Positions 1 to 9,767 of a stretch of DNA of 64,000 nt are shown here, in pieces (the first letter of the stretch is position 1; each line of letters opens with the position of its first letter). The translations under genes were made by a program, and so were the position numbers. Source of the stretch: Marinobacter antarcticus (GTDB lineage: Bacteria; Pseudomonadota; Gammaproteobacteria; Pseudomonadales; Oleiphilaceae); contig NZ_FRAQ01000005.1 in assembly GCF_900142385.1 (NCBI RefSeq), positions 62,001 through 126,000 on the forward strand, read 5' to 3'. The notes beneath the pieces are model-generated. The model had not been told where the DNA came from and ran no database searches. It worked only from the letters and a program-made list of their open reading frames with translations.

Positions 1-33
1 AAAAAGCCGCCGGTTTAACGCGGCGGCTTTTTT
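1..33. terminator. Bidirectional rho-independent terminator after pilQ
   Basis: A 7-bp GC-only stem (GCCGCCG/CGGCGGC) with an 8-nt loop is flanked by an A-run on the left and a T-run on the right, so it can act on both strands. It lies just beyond the pilQ stop codon, ending the pilMNOPQ transcript and probably also a gene entering from the left. Confidence 0.85.
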
Positions 34-44
34 ATCCGATCGAG

Positions 45-2153
45 TTACTGAATCAGGTCGTTCTTGATGATCTTGGGTGTGATGAAGATCAAAAGCTCAC
101 TGCGCTCGTTGATCCGCTCAGTGCGTTTGAACAAGCGCCCAAGATAGGGAATATCTCCTAAAACAGGGGTTTTGATAACGGTAGTGGCAACTTCAGACTG
201 GAAGATACCACCCAACACAACCGTCTCACCATTGCCTACGAGTACCTGAGTTGTAACCGAGTTGGTATTGATCGACGGAATACCCTCTGTAATCTCACCA
301 CGTGAATCCTGATTGACCACCAAGTCCATAATGATCTTGTCATCTGGCGTAATCTGTGGGGTCACCTCAAGAGACAGCACGGCTTCTTTAAATGACACAG
401 AGGTCGCACCGCTTGAAGACGCTTCCTGATAAGGAATCTCTTCACCTGACTTGATGGAAGCTGTCTGGCGGTCTGCAGTAACCACGCGAGGCTGCGAAAC
501 CACCTCGGCCTGGCCATCACTTTCGTAAGCAGACAACTCCATATCAATCAGGAAATCAGTGCCAATATAACCGAAGGCCACTGAACCAGCTGGTGATCGA
601 GTGGTGCTGAGATCTACGTTCAGGTCGGAAGGAAAACCAAGCACACTGGTCCCGGCAATACCGGCCAAGCCACCCTGAGACCCGCCAACCGCAACGTTAT
701 TTGATCCGCCGTTAGCGTCACTACGGCCAGCCGCACCCCAGCGCACGCCAAGCTCTTCAGCGACATTGTTCTGGGCGCGGACTATACGTGCCTCAATCGA
801 AACCTGACGAACCGGTACGTCCCAGGTAGAGACGAGACGACGAATTTCTTCAAGCTTATCAGTTGACTCACGGACGCTGATGGTATTGGTTCGTACATCA
901 GAGGAAACGAAGCCACGATCAGTAATCAGCTCCTCGTCCGCCTTGATCAAGGCAACAATATCCCCTGCTTTGGCATAATTAACCTGAATGATATCCAATC
1001 GAACCGGTGCGAGCTCAGCAATCTGCTTGGTGGTTTCGAGCTCAAGCTTCTCACGGGCGGCAATTTCATCGGCCGGCGCAACAAGCAGCACGTTACCGAT
1101 CTGGCGCTTGTCCAGACCTTTGGTTTTCAGAATAAGATCCAGCGCCTGATCCCAAGGCACGTTCTGCAGACGCAGAGTGATGCTGCCGCCAACCGTGTCG
1201 CTCGCCACCAGGTTCAAGCCGGTGAAATCAGCAATAAGCTGCAGCACCGAGCGAACTTCAATGTCCTGGAAGTTCAGGGAGAGCTTCTCACCGCTATACG
1301 GGAACTTCTCTTCGCGACGGGATTCAGCCTCTTCTTCAGTAAGCTTTTCTACGCTGACCGTGAACTGGCTGCCGGACTGATAGGCAATATAGTCATAATT
1401 GCCTTCCGGGCGTATCTCGACCACCGCATTGCCATCTTCAACGAAGGTATCGATACGGCTGACTGGTGTTGCGAAGTCGGTTACATCCAGACGGCGGCGC
1501 AGGTCTGCGGGTACAGCGATTCCATCCATGGTCAGGCGAATTTTGCCGCCGAGCTCAGACAGATCCACTTGGGTACCAGGACTACCGAGGTCGACAATAA
1601 CACGACCTTCGCCATCCTTGCCGCGACGGAAATCAACGCCTGCAAGCGTGTCTGGGGATACTGCGCGCTTCGCGGAAGCAGAGTTTGCCGATGTGTCGGC
1701 CGTTACCGAACTTCCGCTGGACTCCCCGCCAATGGTCATCACCAGAGAGTTGCTATTACGAACCGTATCGTACGGCGCCAGCTCGACCAGGTTGAAGATC
1801 AGGCGAGTACGGTCCTTGGTTTCTACTACGGTCATGCTCTGGGCATTACCAGACCCCAGAGCAATGCTACGGCTGTCAAGGCCGCTGGTAGTGTCGCGCA
1901 GGTCCACCGCGATACGCGCCGGGCGCTCAATGGTGTAGCCCGATGGTTCAGGTGGCTGACCATCAAATTTGAGCGTCACTTCCAGGCGTTCTCCCGGTAG
2001 CGACGAAAACGACACGTCTTCCAACGTGACCGCACTGGCCAGGCTGGATAACAACCCAAAAGTAATCACGCCGACGTATACATTGAGTTTTCTGAACATC
2101 GCTAGCCTCGACCCCGAACTTTTTTGTATATGCATTTTTCTTTCGATTCTCAT
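45..2153 (-). CDS. pilQ: Type IV pilus outer-membrane secretin PilQ
   Basis: PilQ forms the outer-membrane channel through which the type IV pilus leaves the cell. The 702-residue product has a long basic N-region, a signal peptide ending near residue 41 (SSLASA), two AMIN-type peptidoglycan-binding regions, an STN/N-domain region (KLSLNFQDIEVRSVL) and a C-terminal secretin domain ending with the family signature VLGDIPYLGRLF. Its length fits the pseudomonad protein (about 710). The ATG at 2153 is chosen because AAGGAG sits 7 nt upstream; a longer open frame to 2216 overlaps pilP and lacks a better ribosome site. It is the last gene of pilMNOPQ, 11 bp after the pilP stop codon. Confidence 0.96.
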   Translation of the reverse strand: MRIERKMHIQKSSGSRLAMFRKLNVYVGVITFGLLSSLASAVTLEDVSFSSLPGERLEVTLKFDGQPPEPSGYTIERPARIAVDLRDTTSGLDSRSIALGSGNAQSMTVVETKDRTRLIFNLVELAPYDTVRNSNSLVMTIGGESSGSSVTADTSANSASAKRAVSPDTLAGVDFRRGKDGEGRVIVDLGSPGTQVDLSELGGKIRLTMDGIAVPADLRRRLDVTDFATPVSRIDTFVEDGNAVVEIRPEGNYDYIAYQSGSQFTVSVEKLTEEEAESRREEKFPYSGEKLSLNFQDIEVRSVLQLIADFTGLNLVASDTVGGSITLRLQNVPWDQALDLILKTKGLDKRQIGNVLLVAPADEIAAREKLELETTKQIAELAPVRLDIIQVNYAKAGDIVALIKADEELITDRGFVSSDVRTNTISVRESTDKLEEIRRLVSTWDVPVRQVSIEARIVRAQNNVAEELGVRWGAAGRSDANGGSNNVAVGGSQGGLAGIAGTSVLGFPSDLNVDLSTTRSPAGSVAFGYIGTDFLIDMELSAYESDGQAEVVSQPRVVTADRQTASIKSGEEIPYQEASSSGATSVSFKEAVLSLEVTPQITPDDKIIMDLVVNQDSRGEITEGIPSINTNSVTTQVLVGNGETVVLGGIFQSEVATTVIKTPVLGDIPYLGRLFKRTERINERSELLIFITPKIIKNDLIQ

Positions 2154-2164
2154 CCAGCCGCTCC

Positions 2165-2722
2165 TTAGCCTGCGTCTTCTTCGTCGAGGGTCAGAGAGCG
2201 AGGACGCTCTACCCAACCACCCCGGCCATTGGGAACAATTTCGATAAGTTCAATCCGGGTTTCACTTACGCCAATAATACGGCCGTAGCTCTTCCCCATG
2301 AAGTTCCCGGTACGAACGCGGTGAATACCACCCGCATTATCCCGAATCAGTGCAAAGAGGCCACCCGAAGCGCCCTGAAGCGTACCCACCATCCCGAGAT
2401 CCTTGAGGTCAAAATTCTCAAGCACTTCGTTTGGCCGATCCAGATCCGGCTCAACATCGCTGACCGGCTTTTCATCAACCATGGTCAGCTGAACATCCAT
2501 TGGCGGCTCAAATGGTGAACGCCGATCCGCCGCAGAATAGCTGAAAGCCTCGTAAGCGCTGAATTCCGGCAATGGCTCAACATGACCTCGAGGTTTGGCT
2601 CGAGTGTCTGCCATGAACTTATCCAGATCGGAAAAACCGCTGCCCTGGGAACAAGCCGTCAGGAGTGATACCAGACAGACACCCAGCCAGGCTTTTCCCG
2701 CATGATTTGCTGCCATGCTCAT
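2165..2722 (-). CDS. pilP: Type IV pilus inner-membrane lipoprotein PilP
   Basis: PilP links the PilN/PilO inner-membrane complex to the PilQ secretin. The product (185 aa) starts with a lipoprotein signal, with lipobox LLTAC about 24 residues in, then a disordered stretch and a C-terminal beta domain (DLGMVGTLQGASGGLFALI, near residues 110-130) typical of PilP. The ATG overlaps the pilO stop codon by four bases (ATGA). A second ATG at 2716 has GGAG 7 nt upstream and could be the real start, shortening the protein by two residues. Translational coupling with pilO is likely. Confidence 0.95.
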   Translation of the reverse strand: MSMAANHAGKAWLGVCLVSLLTACSQGSGFSDLDKFMADTRAKPRGHVEPLPEFSAYEAFSYSAADRRSPFEPPMDVQLTMVDEKPVSDVEPDLDRPNEVLENFDLKDLGMVGTLQGASGGLFALIRDNAGGIHRVRTGNFMGKSYGRIIGVSETRIELIEIVPNGRGGWVERPRSLTLDEEDAG

Positions 2723-3330
2723 TCTCCAGCCCGGTAGCGGTATGTACGGGCAACAACCTGCATATCAAGCTGCTCACCGTCTCCGCCAGTTGGTTTAATG
2801 GTCAAATCGTGCAGAGTTACAATCCGCGGAAGGCTTGCAACGCTGCTAACAAAAGACGCCAGCTCGTGATAAGAGCCTGAAACACGGATATTGATCGGCA
2901 ATTCGGAGTAAAAATCGCGCTTCTGCTCGGCCTGGAGTTTTACTTCCTGAAGCGCCAGACCGCTACCCAAAGCCGTATTGGTAATATCCTCCAGAAGCCC
3001 CGGCACTTCCGTCTCGCTTGGAAGCTGCCTCACAAGCGCGCCAAAGGTTTCTTCCATTTCGACCATCTGCGCCTTGAAGACCTCCAGGTTAGCCACCCGG
3101 TAAGCTTTCTCTTCGTAATTTTTGCGCAAATCCTGTTCGGTTTTCTCTACCCGGTCGAGCTGCACGTATTGATCCTTGATAAAGAACCAATAACCGCCGC
3201 CCATGATCAGGCCAAAAACAATCAGGACAACAATGGCCTTGATAGGGGCCGGCCAGATACCGGCATTGTTTATATCAAGATCATTTACATCAAATTCATT
3301 GAGGCTTTTCAGAGAGTCCGCGAGGCTCAT
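2719..3330 (-). CDS. pilO: Type IV pilus inner-membrane protein PilO
   Basis: PilO is a bitopic inner-membrane protein that pairs with PilN in the pilus alignment subcomplex. The 203-residue product has a cytoplasmic N-terminus, one transmembrane segment near residues 32-51 (IVVLIVFGLIMGGGYWFFI), a periplasmic coiled coil (about 57-90) and a ferredoxin-like C-terminal domain. Its start overlaps the pilN stop codon by one base (TAATG) and its end overlaps pilP by four bases, so the operon is tightly coupled. Confidence 0.95.
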   Translation of the reverse strand: MSLADSLKSLNEFDVNDLDINNAGIWPAPIKAIVVLIVFGLIMGGGYWFFIKDQYVQLDRVEKTEQDLRKNYEEKAYRVANLEVFKAQMVEMEETFGALVRQLPSETEVPGLLEDITNTALGSGLALQEVKLQAEQKRDFYSELPINIRVSGSYHELASFVSSVASLPRIVTLHDLTIKPTGGDGEQLDMQVVARTYRYRAGE

Positions 3331-3892
3331 TACTTATCCTCCCCTTCGGGCTCAGGTGTTTTTTGTTGAACAGTCATAGTGAACTGACTATACCCCGCTC
3401 GCCGGCTGTCTGCCGATGATACATTGGAGAGGTTCGGACTGGTGAACCAATCGGACTCTTCAAATTGACGCATGAGCGTTGAGACACGGCTGTTCGATTC
3501 CGACATACCTACGATACTCAACTGGTCTCCCGCCCTTTTCAGGTCTGTATAGAACAGCCCATCGGGCAAAGTGCGAACCAGCTCGTCAAAGGCCCGGACG
3601 ATCACAGGGCGCTTGCCCTGAAGATCCTGGATAACCTTCATACGGGCCAGCAGCTCATCACGCTTGCGCTTCAGGCTTTCGATTTCACGGATCTGTTCGT
3701 CCAGCTTTTTGGCAGCAGATTCAATATAGGCATTACGGGATTGCTGATACGCAATGCTGCTATCGAGGTCTGTCTTCCAGAGAAATGTAAGGCCACCCGC
3801 GATAATGGCGGCACCCACAACCATCACAATGAACTGTTTCTGCTTCTCTGCCCGGAGCTCTTCACGCCAGGGCCTGAGGTTAATTCTTGTCA

Positions 3893-3893
<1 letters not shown>
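3330..3893 (-). CDS. pilN: Type IV pilus inner-membrane protein PilN
   Basis: PilN partners PilO and binds PilM through its cytoplasmic tail. The 187-residue product begins MTRINLRPWREE, matching the conserved INLxPWR motif that docks into PilM. It has one transmembrane helix at about residues 22-41 (FIVMVVGAAIIAGGLTFLW), a coiled coil (about 50-85) and a ferredoxin-like domain. The start codon overlaps the pilM stop codon by one base. Confidence 0.95.
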
Positions 3894-4966
<1,073 letters not shown>

Positions 4967-5152
4967 CTATACCTGGCTAAATGCACCCGGTTACATGTGT
5001 TATGTGTTTTTTATTTAAGAGAATTTCTTCATTATTCCGTTTACACTGTTCCCTCTTCTTTAGCTGAGAACAATTGCAACGGTGAAGCGACTCATCCTTC
5101 CTAAAGCAATTTCTCAAATGATAGACCTATATCCAACAGTTGTCAGAAAAAA

Positions 5153-7675
5153 ATGTCTCATTTGTTGCGTACATCTCGTCTTTTTGCCTGGTTATTTCTC
5201 ACCGGACTCAGTGTCGCCGTTATCGTCGGCTCAGGCTTCTATCTTTACCTTCGTCCCGGCCTCCCCCCTGTCGAACAGCTTCTGGATATAAAACTCCAAA
5301 CGCCATTGCGGGTGTATAGCAAAGACAACAGATTAATAGCAGAATTCGGTGAAAAGAGAAGGGCACCGATCACAATCGAACAGATTCCAACAATTCAGTT
5401 ACAAGCCTTTATGGCGGCCGAAGACTCTCGTTTTTACGAGCACTTCGGGGTCGACATCAAAGGCCTGGCGCGGGCTGCAATCGAACTGGTCTCTACCGGC
5501 TCGATCCAATCCGGCGGCAGTACCATCACAATGCAGGTTGCAAAAAATTACTTTTTGTCACGTGATCGGACGTTTATTCGCAAGTTCAACGAGATACTTC
5601 TGGCAGTTCAGATAGAGCGTGAACTGGACAAAAACCGAATTCTTGAGCTGTACCTGAACAAGATTTACCTGGGGAACCGGGCCTATGGCATCGCCGCCGC
5701 TGCGCGCGTTTATTACAACAAGCAGGTCAACGAACTCTCGCTTGCACAAATGGCCATGCTGGCAGGCCTGCCCAAGGCCCCTTCAGCCTACAATCCGCTA
5801 GCCAATCCCAAGCGCGCAATGCAGCGTAGAGACTGGATTTTGGGCCGAATGAAAGAGCTCGGCTTTATCAGCCCGGATGCTTACGAGCTCGCCATCCAGG
5901 CCCCGCTTACCGCAACCTATAACGCCACCGAAGCCGAAGTAGATGCCGACTACGTCGCTGAAATGGCCCGCGCCGAGATGGTCAGACGCTTTGGGGAAGA
6001 TGCCTACACCGATGGTTACACCGTCACACTGACCGTAGACAGCAAAGACCAGCAACAGGCCACGGACGCGCTCAGAAGCGGCCTTGAAGCCTATGATCGC
6101 AGGCATGGATTTCGGGGCGCCATCGGCCAGCTCGACGCTGACACGCTGGCCAGCGGGAACCTTTCCAGCGTTATGCTGAACTATCCGAGAATCGAATCCC
6201 TGATGCCCGCAGTTGTAACGGCGGTCAGCGATGACAAAAACGAGGCTCGTGTTCACTTACGCAGATTCGGTCCTGCCGTGATGCCATTCGAATCCATGCA
6301 ATGGGCCACACGCTACAAGACAGAAAACCTGACCGGCCCGAAGCCGGAAAAGCCCTCAGACGTTGTAACCGCGGGTGACGTTGTTTACGTTCGCGTCGAC
6401 GAGTTACCACAAGCGCCCGCGGCTGAAGCAGAGTCTGAGGCGGACGGGGCCGGGGATGATCCAGCATCCGGAATTGACCAGCCAGCCAGGGTCTCGCTCA
6501 TGCAGGTGCCCAGAGCTGAAGGGGCACTGATCTCCCTTGAGGCAAAAACAGGTGCCATTGAGGCTCTCGCCGGCGGCTACAGCTTCGGGCAAAGCAAATA
6601 CAATCGCGCCATGCAAGCTAGACGGCAACCGGGCTCCACCTTCAAACCGTTCCTGTATCTGGCGGCTCTGGAAAGCGGCATCACACCCGCAACCATCTAC
6701 AACGACGCACCAATTGTGTTTGACGACTCGGAACTCGAGACCGCATGGCGCCCGCAGAACTCCTCCGGACAGTTCTCTGGCCCTACTACGCTTCGCGAAG
6801 CGTTATACAGCTCACGAAACCTGGTCTCCATCCGGCTGCTCAGGGATGTCGGCATCCCCCAGACATTGGACTATCTCAAGCAGCTCAAGGTTCCCGTTGA
6901 GAACATGCCCAAAGATCTTTCCCTCTCTCTGGGCAGCGGCCAACTCTCCCCCATGGAGTTAGCCCGAGGGCTCGCCGTCATCGCCAACGGAGGCTACGAT
7001 GTCGAACCTTTCCTGATTCAGAGCATTACAGATGTTAACGGCGAAACAATATACCAGGCCCCGGAAGTCGTCCTTTGTGATACCAACTGCGACACGGCTG
7101 AAAGTGCCCCGACAAACCCCGCCGGCGAAACCGAGATCTCTCCGGCTATCACAGCAAAAGCTGCACCGGAAACGCGAGTCATGCGGCGGCTCGCAGACGA
7201 GCGCTCTGTTTATATCCTGCACTCCATGCTTCAGGACGTGATCAAACTCGGAACCGGGCGTCGTGCTCTGGCGCTTGGACGCGATGACATTGCAGGCAAA
7301 ACAGGTACTACCAACGAACAGCGGGATACCTGGTTCGCCGGCTTCAACCACAACCTTGCCACCACCGTATGGGTAGGCTTTGATCAACCAGCCCCTCTGG
7401 GCCGCAGAGAGTTCGGCGCAAGCACTGCCCTGCCTATCTGGATGGACTATATGAAGGTAGCGCTCGACGGAATGCCCCCGACCTTTATGCCCCGGCCAAA
7501 TGGTATCGTTAACATCCGCATCAACGCCGAAACCGGTGAGCGTGCAAGGCCCGGCGAGGAGGGTGTTTTCGAGATATTCAAGGAAGAAGATGCGCCAGCG
7601 CCGCTGGCCGCAGATGATATGGGCCCGGGTGGCACACGCGGAAAAGGGGACGACCTCTCGCGCCAGATTTTCTAG
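5153..7675 (+). CDS. mrcA: Penicillin-binding protein 1A (bifunctional transglycosylase/transpeptidase)
   Basis: This class A PBP polymerises and cross-links peptidoglycan in the periplasm. The 840-residue product has an N-terminal membrane anchor (about 9-31), a GT51 glycosyltransferase domain with AAEDSRFYEHFGVD and GGSTITMQVAKN, an OB-like insertion, and a transpeptidase domain with SxxK (PGSTFKPF), SxN (SSRN) and KTGT (GKTGTTNEQ) motifs. All catalytic motifs are present. An acidic Ala/Glu-rich linker (about 418-445) precedes the transpeptidase domain. No strong Shine-Dalgarno site precedes the ATG. It ends in a bidirectional terminator shared with the convergent malic enzyme gene. The symbol ponA is used in pseudomonads. 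Confidence 0.95.
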   Translation: MSHLLRTSRLFAWLFLTGLSVAVIVGSGFYLYLRPGLPPVEQLLDIKLQTPLRVYSKDNRLIAEFGEKRRAPITIEQIPTIQLQAFMAAEDSRFYEHFGVDIKGLARAAIELVSTGSIQSGGSTITMQVAKNYFLSRDRTFIRKFNEILLAVQIERELDKNRILELYLNKIYLGNRAYGIAAAARVYYNKQVNELSLAQMAMLAGLPKAPSAYNPLANPKRAMQRRDWILGRMKELGFISPDAYELAIQAPLTATYNATEAEVDADYVAEMARAEMVRRFGEDAYTDGYTVTLTVDSKDQQQATDALRSGLEAYDRRHGFRGAIGQLDADTLASGNLSSVMLNYPRIESLMPAVVTAVSDDKNEARVHLRRFGPAVMPFESMQWATRYKTENLTGPKPEKPSDVVTAGDVVYVRVDELPQAPAAEAESEADGAGDDPASGIDQPARVSLMQVPRAEGALISLEAKTGAIEALAGGYSFGQSKYNRAMQARRQPGSTFKPFLYLAALESGITPATIYNDAPIVFDDSELETAWRPQNSSGQFSGPTTLREALYSSRNLVSIRLLRDVGIPQTLDYLKQLKVPVENMPKDLSLSLGSGQLSPMELARGLAVIANGGYDVEPFLIQSITDVNGETIYQAPEVVLCDTNCDTAESAPTNPAGETEISPAITAKAAPETRVMRRLADERSVYILHSMLQDVIKLGTGRRALALGRDDIAGKTGTTNEQRDTWFAGFNHNLATTVWVGFDQPAPLGRREFGASTALPIWMDYMKVALDGMPPTFMPRPNGIVNIRINAETGERARPGEEGVFEIFKEEDAPAPLAADDMGPGGTRGKGDDLSRQIF

Positions 7676-7730
7676 CCGCAAGCGCCAGGCTCCGGCCACG
7701 CGCGCAACGCCAAAACCAACAAGCACTCAC

Positions 7731-7763
7731 AAAAAAACCGGCGGGATCACCGCCGGTTTTTTT
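7731..7763. terminator. Bidirectional terminator between mrcA and the malic enzyme gene
   Basis: A perfect CCGGCGG/CCGCCGG stem with a 5-nt loop is flanked by seven A on the left and seven T on the right. It serves the two convergent genes. Confidence 0.92.
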
Positions 7764-7784
7764 ATAAGCTCATAACGTCATCGA

Positions 7785-9050
7785 TCAGATGATGTCGTCC
7801 ATACTCTTCAGCGGATAATGTGCAGGGTACCCCTTACGAGCAACACCTGAGTCCACTGCCGCACGAGCCACGGCTGCCGGGACAACTTCCAGAAGGCGAA
7901 CATCCATGGGCTTGGGAATAATGTACTCTTTACCAAACTCAAAACTGTCAGCGCCGTAGGCTTCGCAGATTTCCTGCGGAACCGGCTCTTTGGCAAGTTT
8001 GCGAATGGCATCTACCGCAGCCACCTTCATCTCTTCGTTGATACAGCTCGCGCGAACGTCGAGCGCACCCCGGAAGATGAAGGGGAAGCCAAGAACATTG
8101 TTTACCTGGTTCGGGTAGTCTGAACGGCCGGTAGCCATGATCAGATCGTCACGAACTGAGAGAGCTATCGCCGGATCGATTTCCGGATCCGGGTTGGAGC
8201 AGGCAAAAACAACCGGATTCGGCGCCATCTTCTTAAGCTGTTCACCGCTCAGAAGGTCTGGACCAGAAAGGCCGAGGAACACATCAGCGCCTTCTATTGC
8301 GTCGTCCAGAGTGCGCTTGTCCGTATCGTTGGCGAACATGGCCTTGTACTGATTAAGATCATCGCGACCTGAGTGGATCACACCCTTTCGGTCAATCATC
8401 AAGATGTTTTCAGAGCGGATGCCGCAGCTGATCAACAGCTTCATACAAGCGATTGCTGCAGCTCCCGCGCCCAGACAAACCACTTTCGCTTCTTCAATTT
8501 TCTTGCCCTGTAATTCCAGGGCATTGATCATACCGGCCGCTGTAACAATCGCCGTGCCGTGCTGATCATCGTGAAAGACGGGCACATTACACTTTTCGAT
8601 CAGCGCGCGCTCAATCTCGAAACACTCTGGCGCCTTGATGTCTTCAAGGTTAATACCACCAAAGGTGTCAGCAATACGCTCAACGGTTTCAATGAACGCC
8701 TGCGGGCTTTCGGAGTTGACCTCGATATCAAACACGTCAATTCCGGCAAAGCGTTTGAAAAGTACGCCTTTGCCTTCCATTACGGGCTTGCTTGCCAGCG
8801 GGCCAAGGTTACCCAGGCCAAGAATCGCAGTACCGTCGGAGATAACCGCCACAAGGTTGCCTTTGGCAGTGTACTTATAGGCGTTCTCCGGGTCCTTCGC
8901 GATTTCGCGAACCGGTTCGGCAACTCCGGGGCTGTATGCCAGAGCAAGGTCGCGGGCGGTCGCTGTCGGCTTGGTTATTTCTACACTAATCTTCCCAGGC
9001 CGCGGCTTGGCGTGATATTCAAGGGCTGCTTCTTTCAGATCTTGAGACAT
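7785..9050 (-). CDS. maeB: NAD(P)-dependent malic enzyme, short form without phosphotransacetylase domain
   Basis: The enzyme oxidatively decarboxylates malate to pyruvate. The 421-residue protein carries the malic N-domain (YHAKPRPGKISVE, AYSPGVAEP, AVISDGTAILGLGNLG) and the NAD-binding domain (VVCLGAGAAAIACMKLL; FACSNPDPEI). It lacks the C-terminal phosphotransacetylase-like domain of Escherichia coli MaeB, but matches the roughly 420-residue enzyme found at this position in Pseudomonas, where maeB is also used. The ATG at 9050 gives the usual MSQDLKEAALEYH start; an upstream TTG at 9101 would add 17 atypical residues. Confidence 0.9.
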   Translation of the reverse strand: MSQDLKEAALEYHAKPRPGKISVEITKPTATARDLALAYSPGVAEPVREIAKDPENAYKYTAKGNLVAVISDGTAILGLGNLGPLASKPVMEGKGVLFKRFAGIDVFDIEVNSESPQAFIETVERIADTFGGINLEDIKAPECFEIERALIEKCNVPVFHDDQHGTAIVTAAGMINALELQGKKIEEAKVVCLGAGAAAIACMKLLISCGIRSENILMIDRKGVIHSGRDDLNQYKAMFANDTDKRTLDDAIEGADVFLGLSGPDLLSGEQLKKMAPNPVVFACSNPDPEIDPAIALSVRDDLIMATGRSDYPNQVNNVLGFPFIFRGALDVRASCINEEMKVAAVDAIRKLAKEPVPQEICEAYGADSFEFGKEYIIPKPMDVRLLEVVPAAVARAAVDSGVARKGYPAHYPLKSMDDII

Positions 9051-9234
9051 TGCCACTGTTCCGTTTGTCACGTTTAAAGGTAATAAGCCTCCAGACGGCA
9101 AGAGCCTACCTGAAGGAGCGCGCCATTATGGCTCGCTCGCCCCAAAACGACAAGGGCACTTCGAACAAAATCTGACCAGTCAATACGGCTAATTGCTTAT
9201 AATCAAACACAAAGCCGTTATTTTTATCTGCCAC

Positions 9235-9261
9235 AAAAAAAGCGCCCTGAGGCGCTTTTTT
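9235..9261. terminator. Terminator downstream of rpmE
   Basis: A six-base-pair GCGCC-type stem with loop CTGA is bordered by an A-run and a T-run. It ends rpmE on the minus strand and is symmetrical enough to work in both directions. Confidence 0.88.
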
Positions 9262-9277
9262 CAACTGTGCGACGAGA

Positions 9278-9502
9278 TCAGTCTTTCTTGGCTCCAGCGA
9301 TACGACCACCAAAACGCTTCTGGAAGCGATCGATACGACCACCGGTATCCATAACTTTCTGCTTGCCAGTATAAAACGGGTGACACTGTGAACAAACATC
9401 CAGCTGCAGATCATGACCAATAGTAGAACGGGTATGGATCACGTTACCGCAAGAGCAAGTTGCAGTGATTTCTTCGTACTTGGGGTGAATACCTTCTTTC
9501 AT
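9278..9502 (-). CDS. rpmE: 50S ribosomal protein L31, zinc-binding type
   Basis: L31 is a small protein of the large ribosomal subunit at the inter-subunit bridge. The product is 74 aa (usual 70-75) and has Cys16, Cys18, Cys37 and Cys40, the four zinc ligands that mark the C+ form, which is replaced by a zinc-free paralogue under zinc limitation in many bacteria. The conserved C-terminal region [15 protein letters not shown] is intact. It stands alone between the malic enzyme gene and the divergent priA. Confidence 0.97.
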   Translation of the reverse strand: MKEGIHPKYEEITATCSCGNVIHTRSTIGHDLQLDVCSQCHPFYTGKQKVMDTGGRIDRFQKRFGGRIAGAKKD

Positions 9503-9767
9503 GGCGAACCTCTTTGGGTCATGCCGCTACCTGATCACGGGGCAATGTTTATAGCCCTAGTGCCAGGCACCGCATATTTGAATCAATGGAGAAGACGGGG
9601 CACAATCATGCCCTGCCGCAAACAGACCGCGAATCTTACTTGCAATTATCCTTGCAGGCAAGTGTTCAACGCGCCCTGACCTTGCGCTTTTCCAGACGTC
9701 TGGCTGTGCCGCGGAACCAGCAGGATAAGCAGATACCGTAACGCCCAAAACCACAAGGGAGCACTCA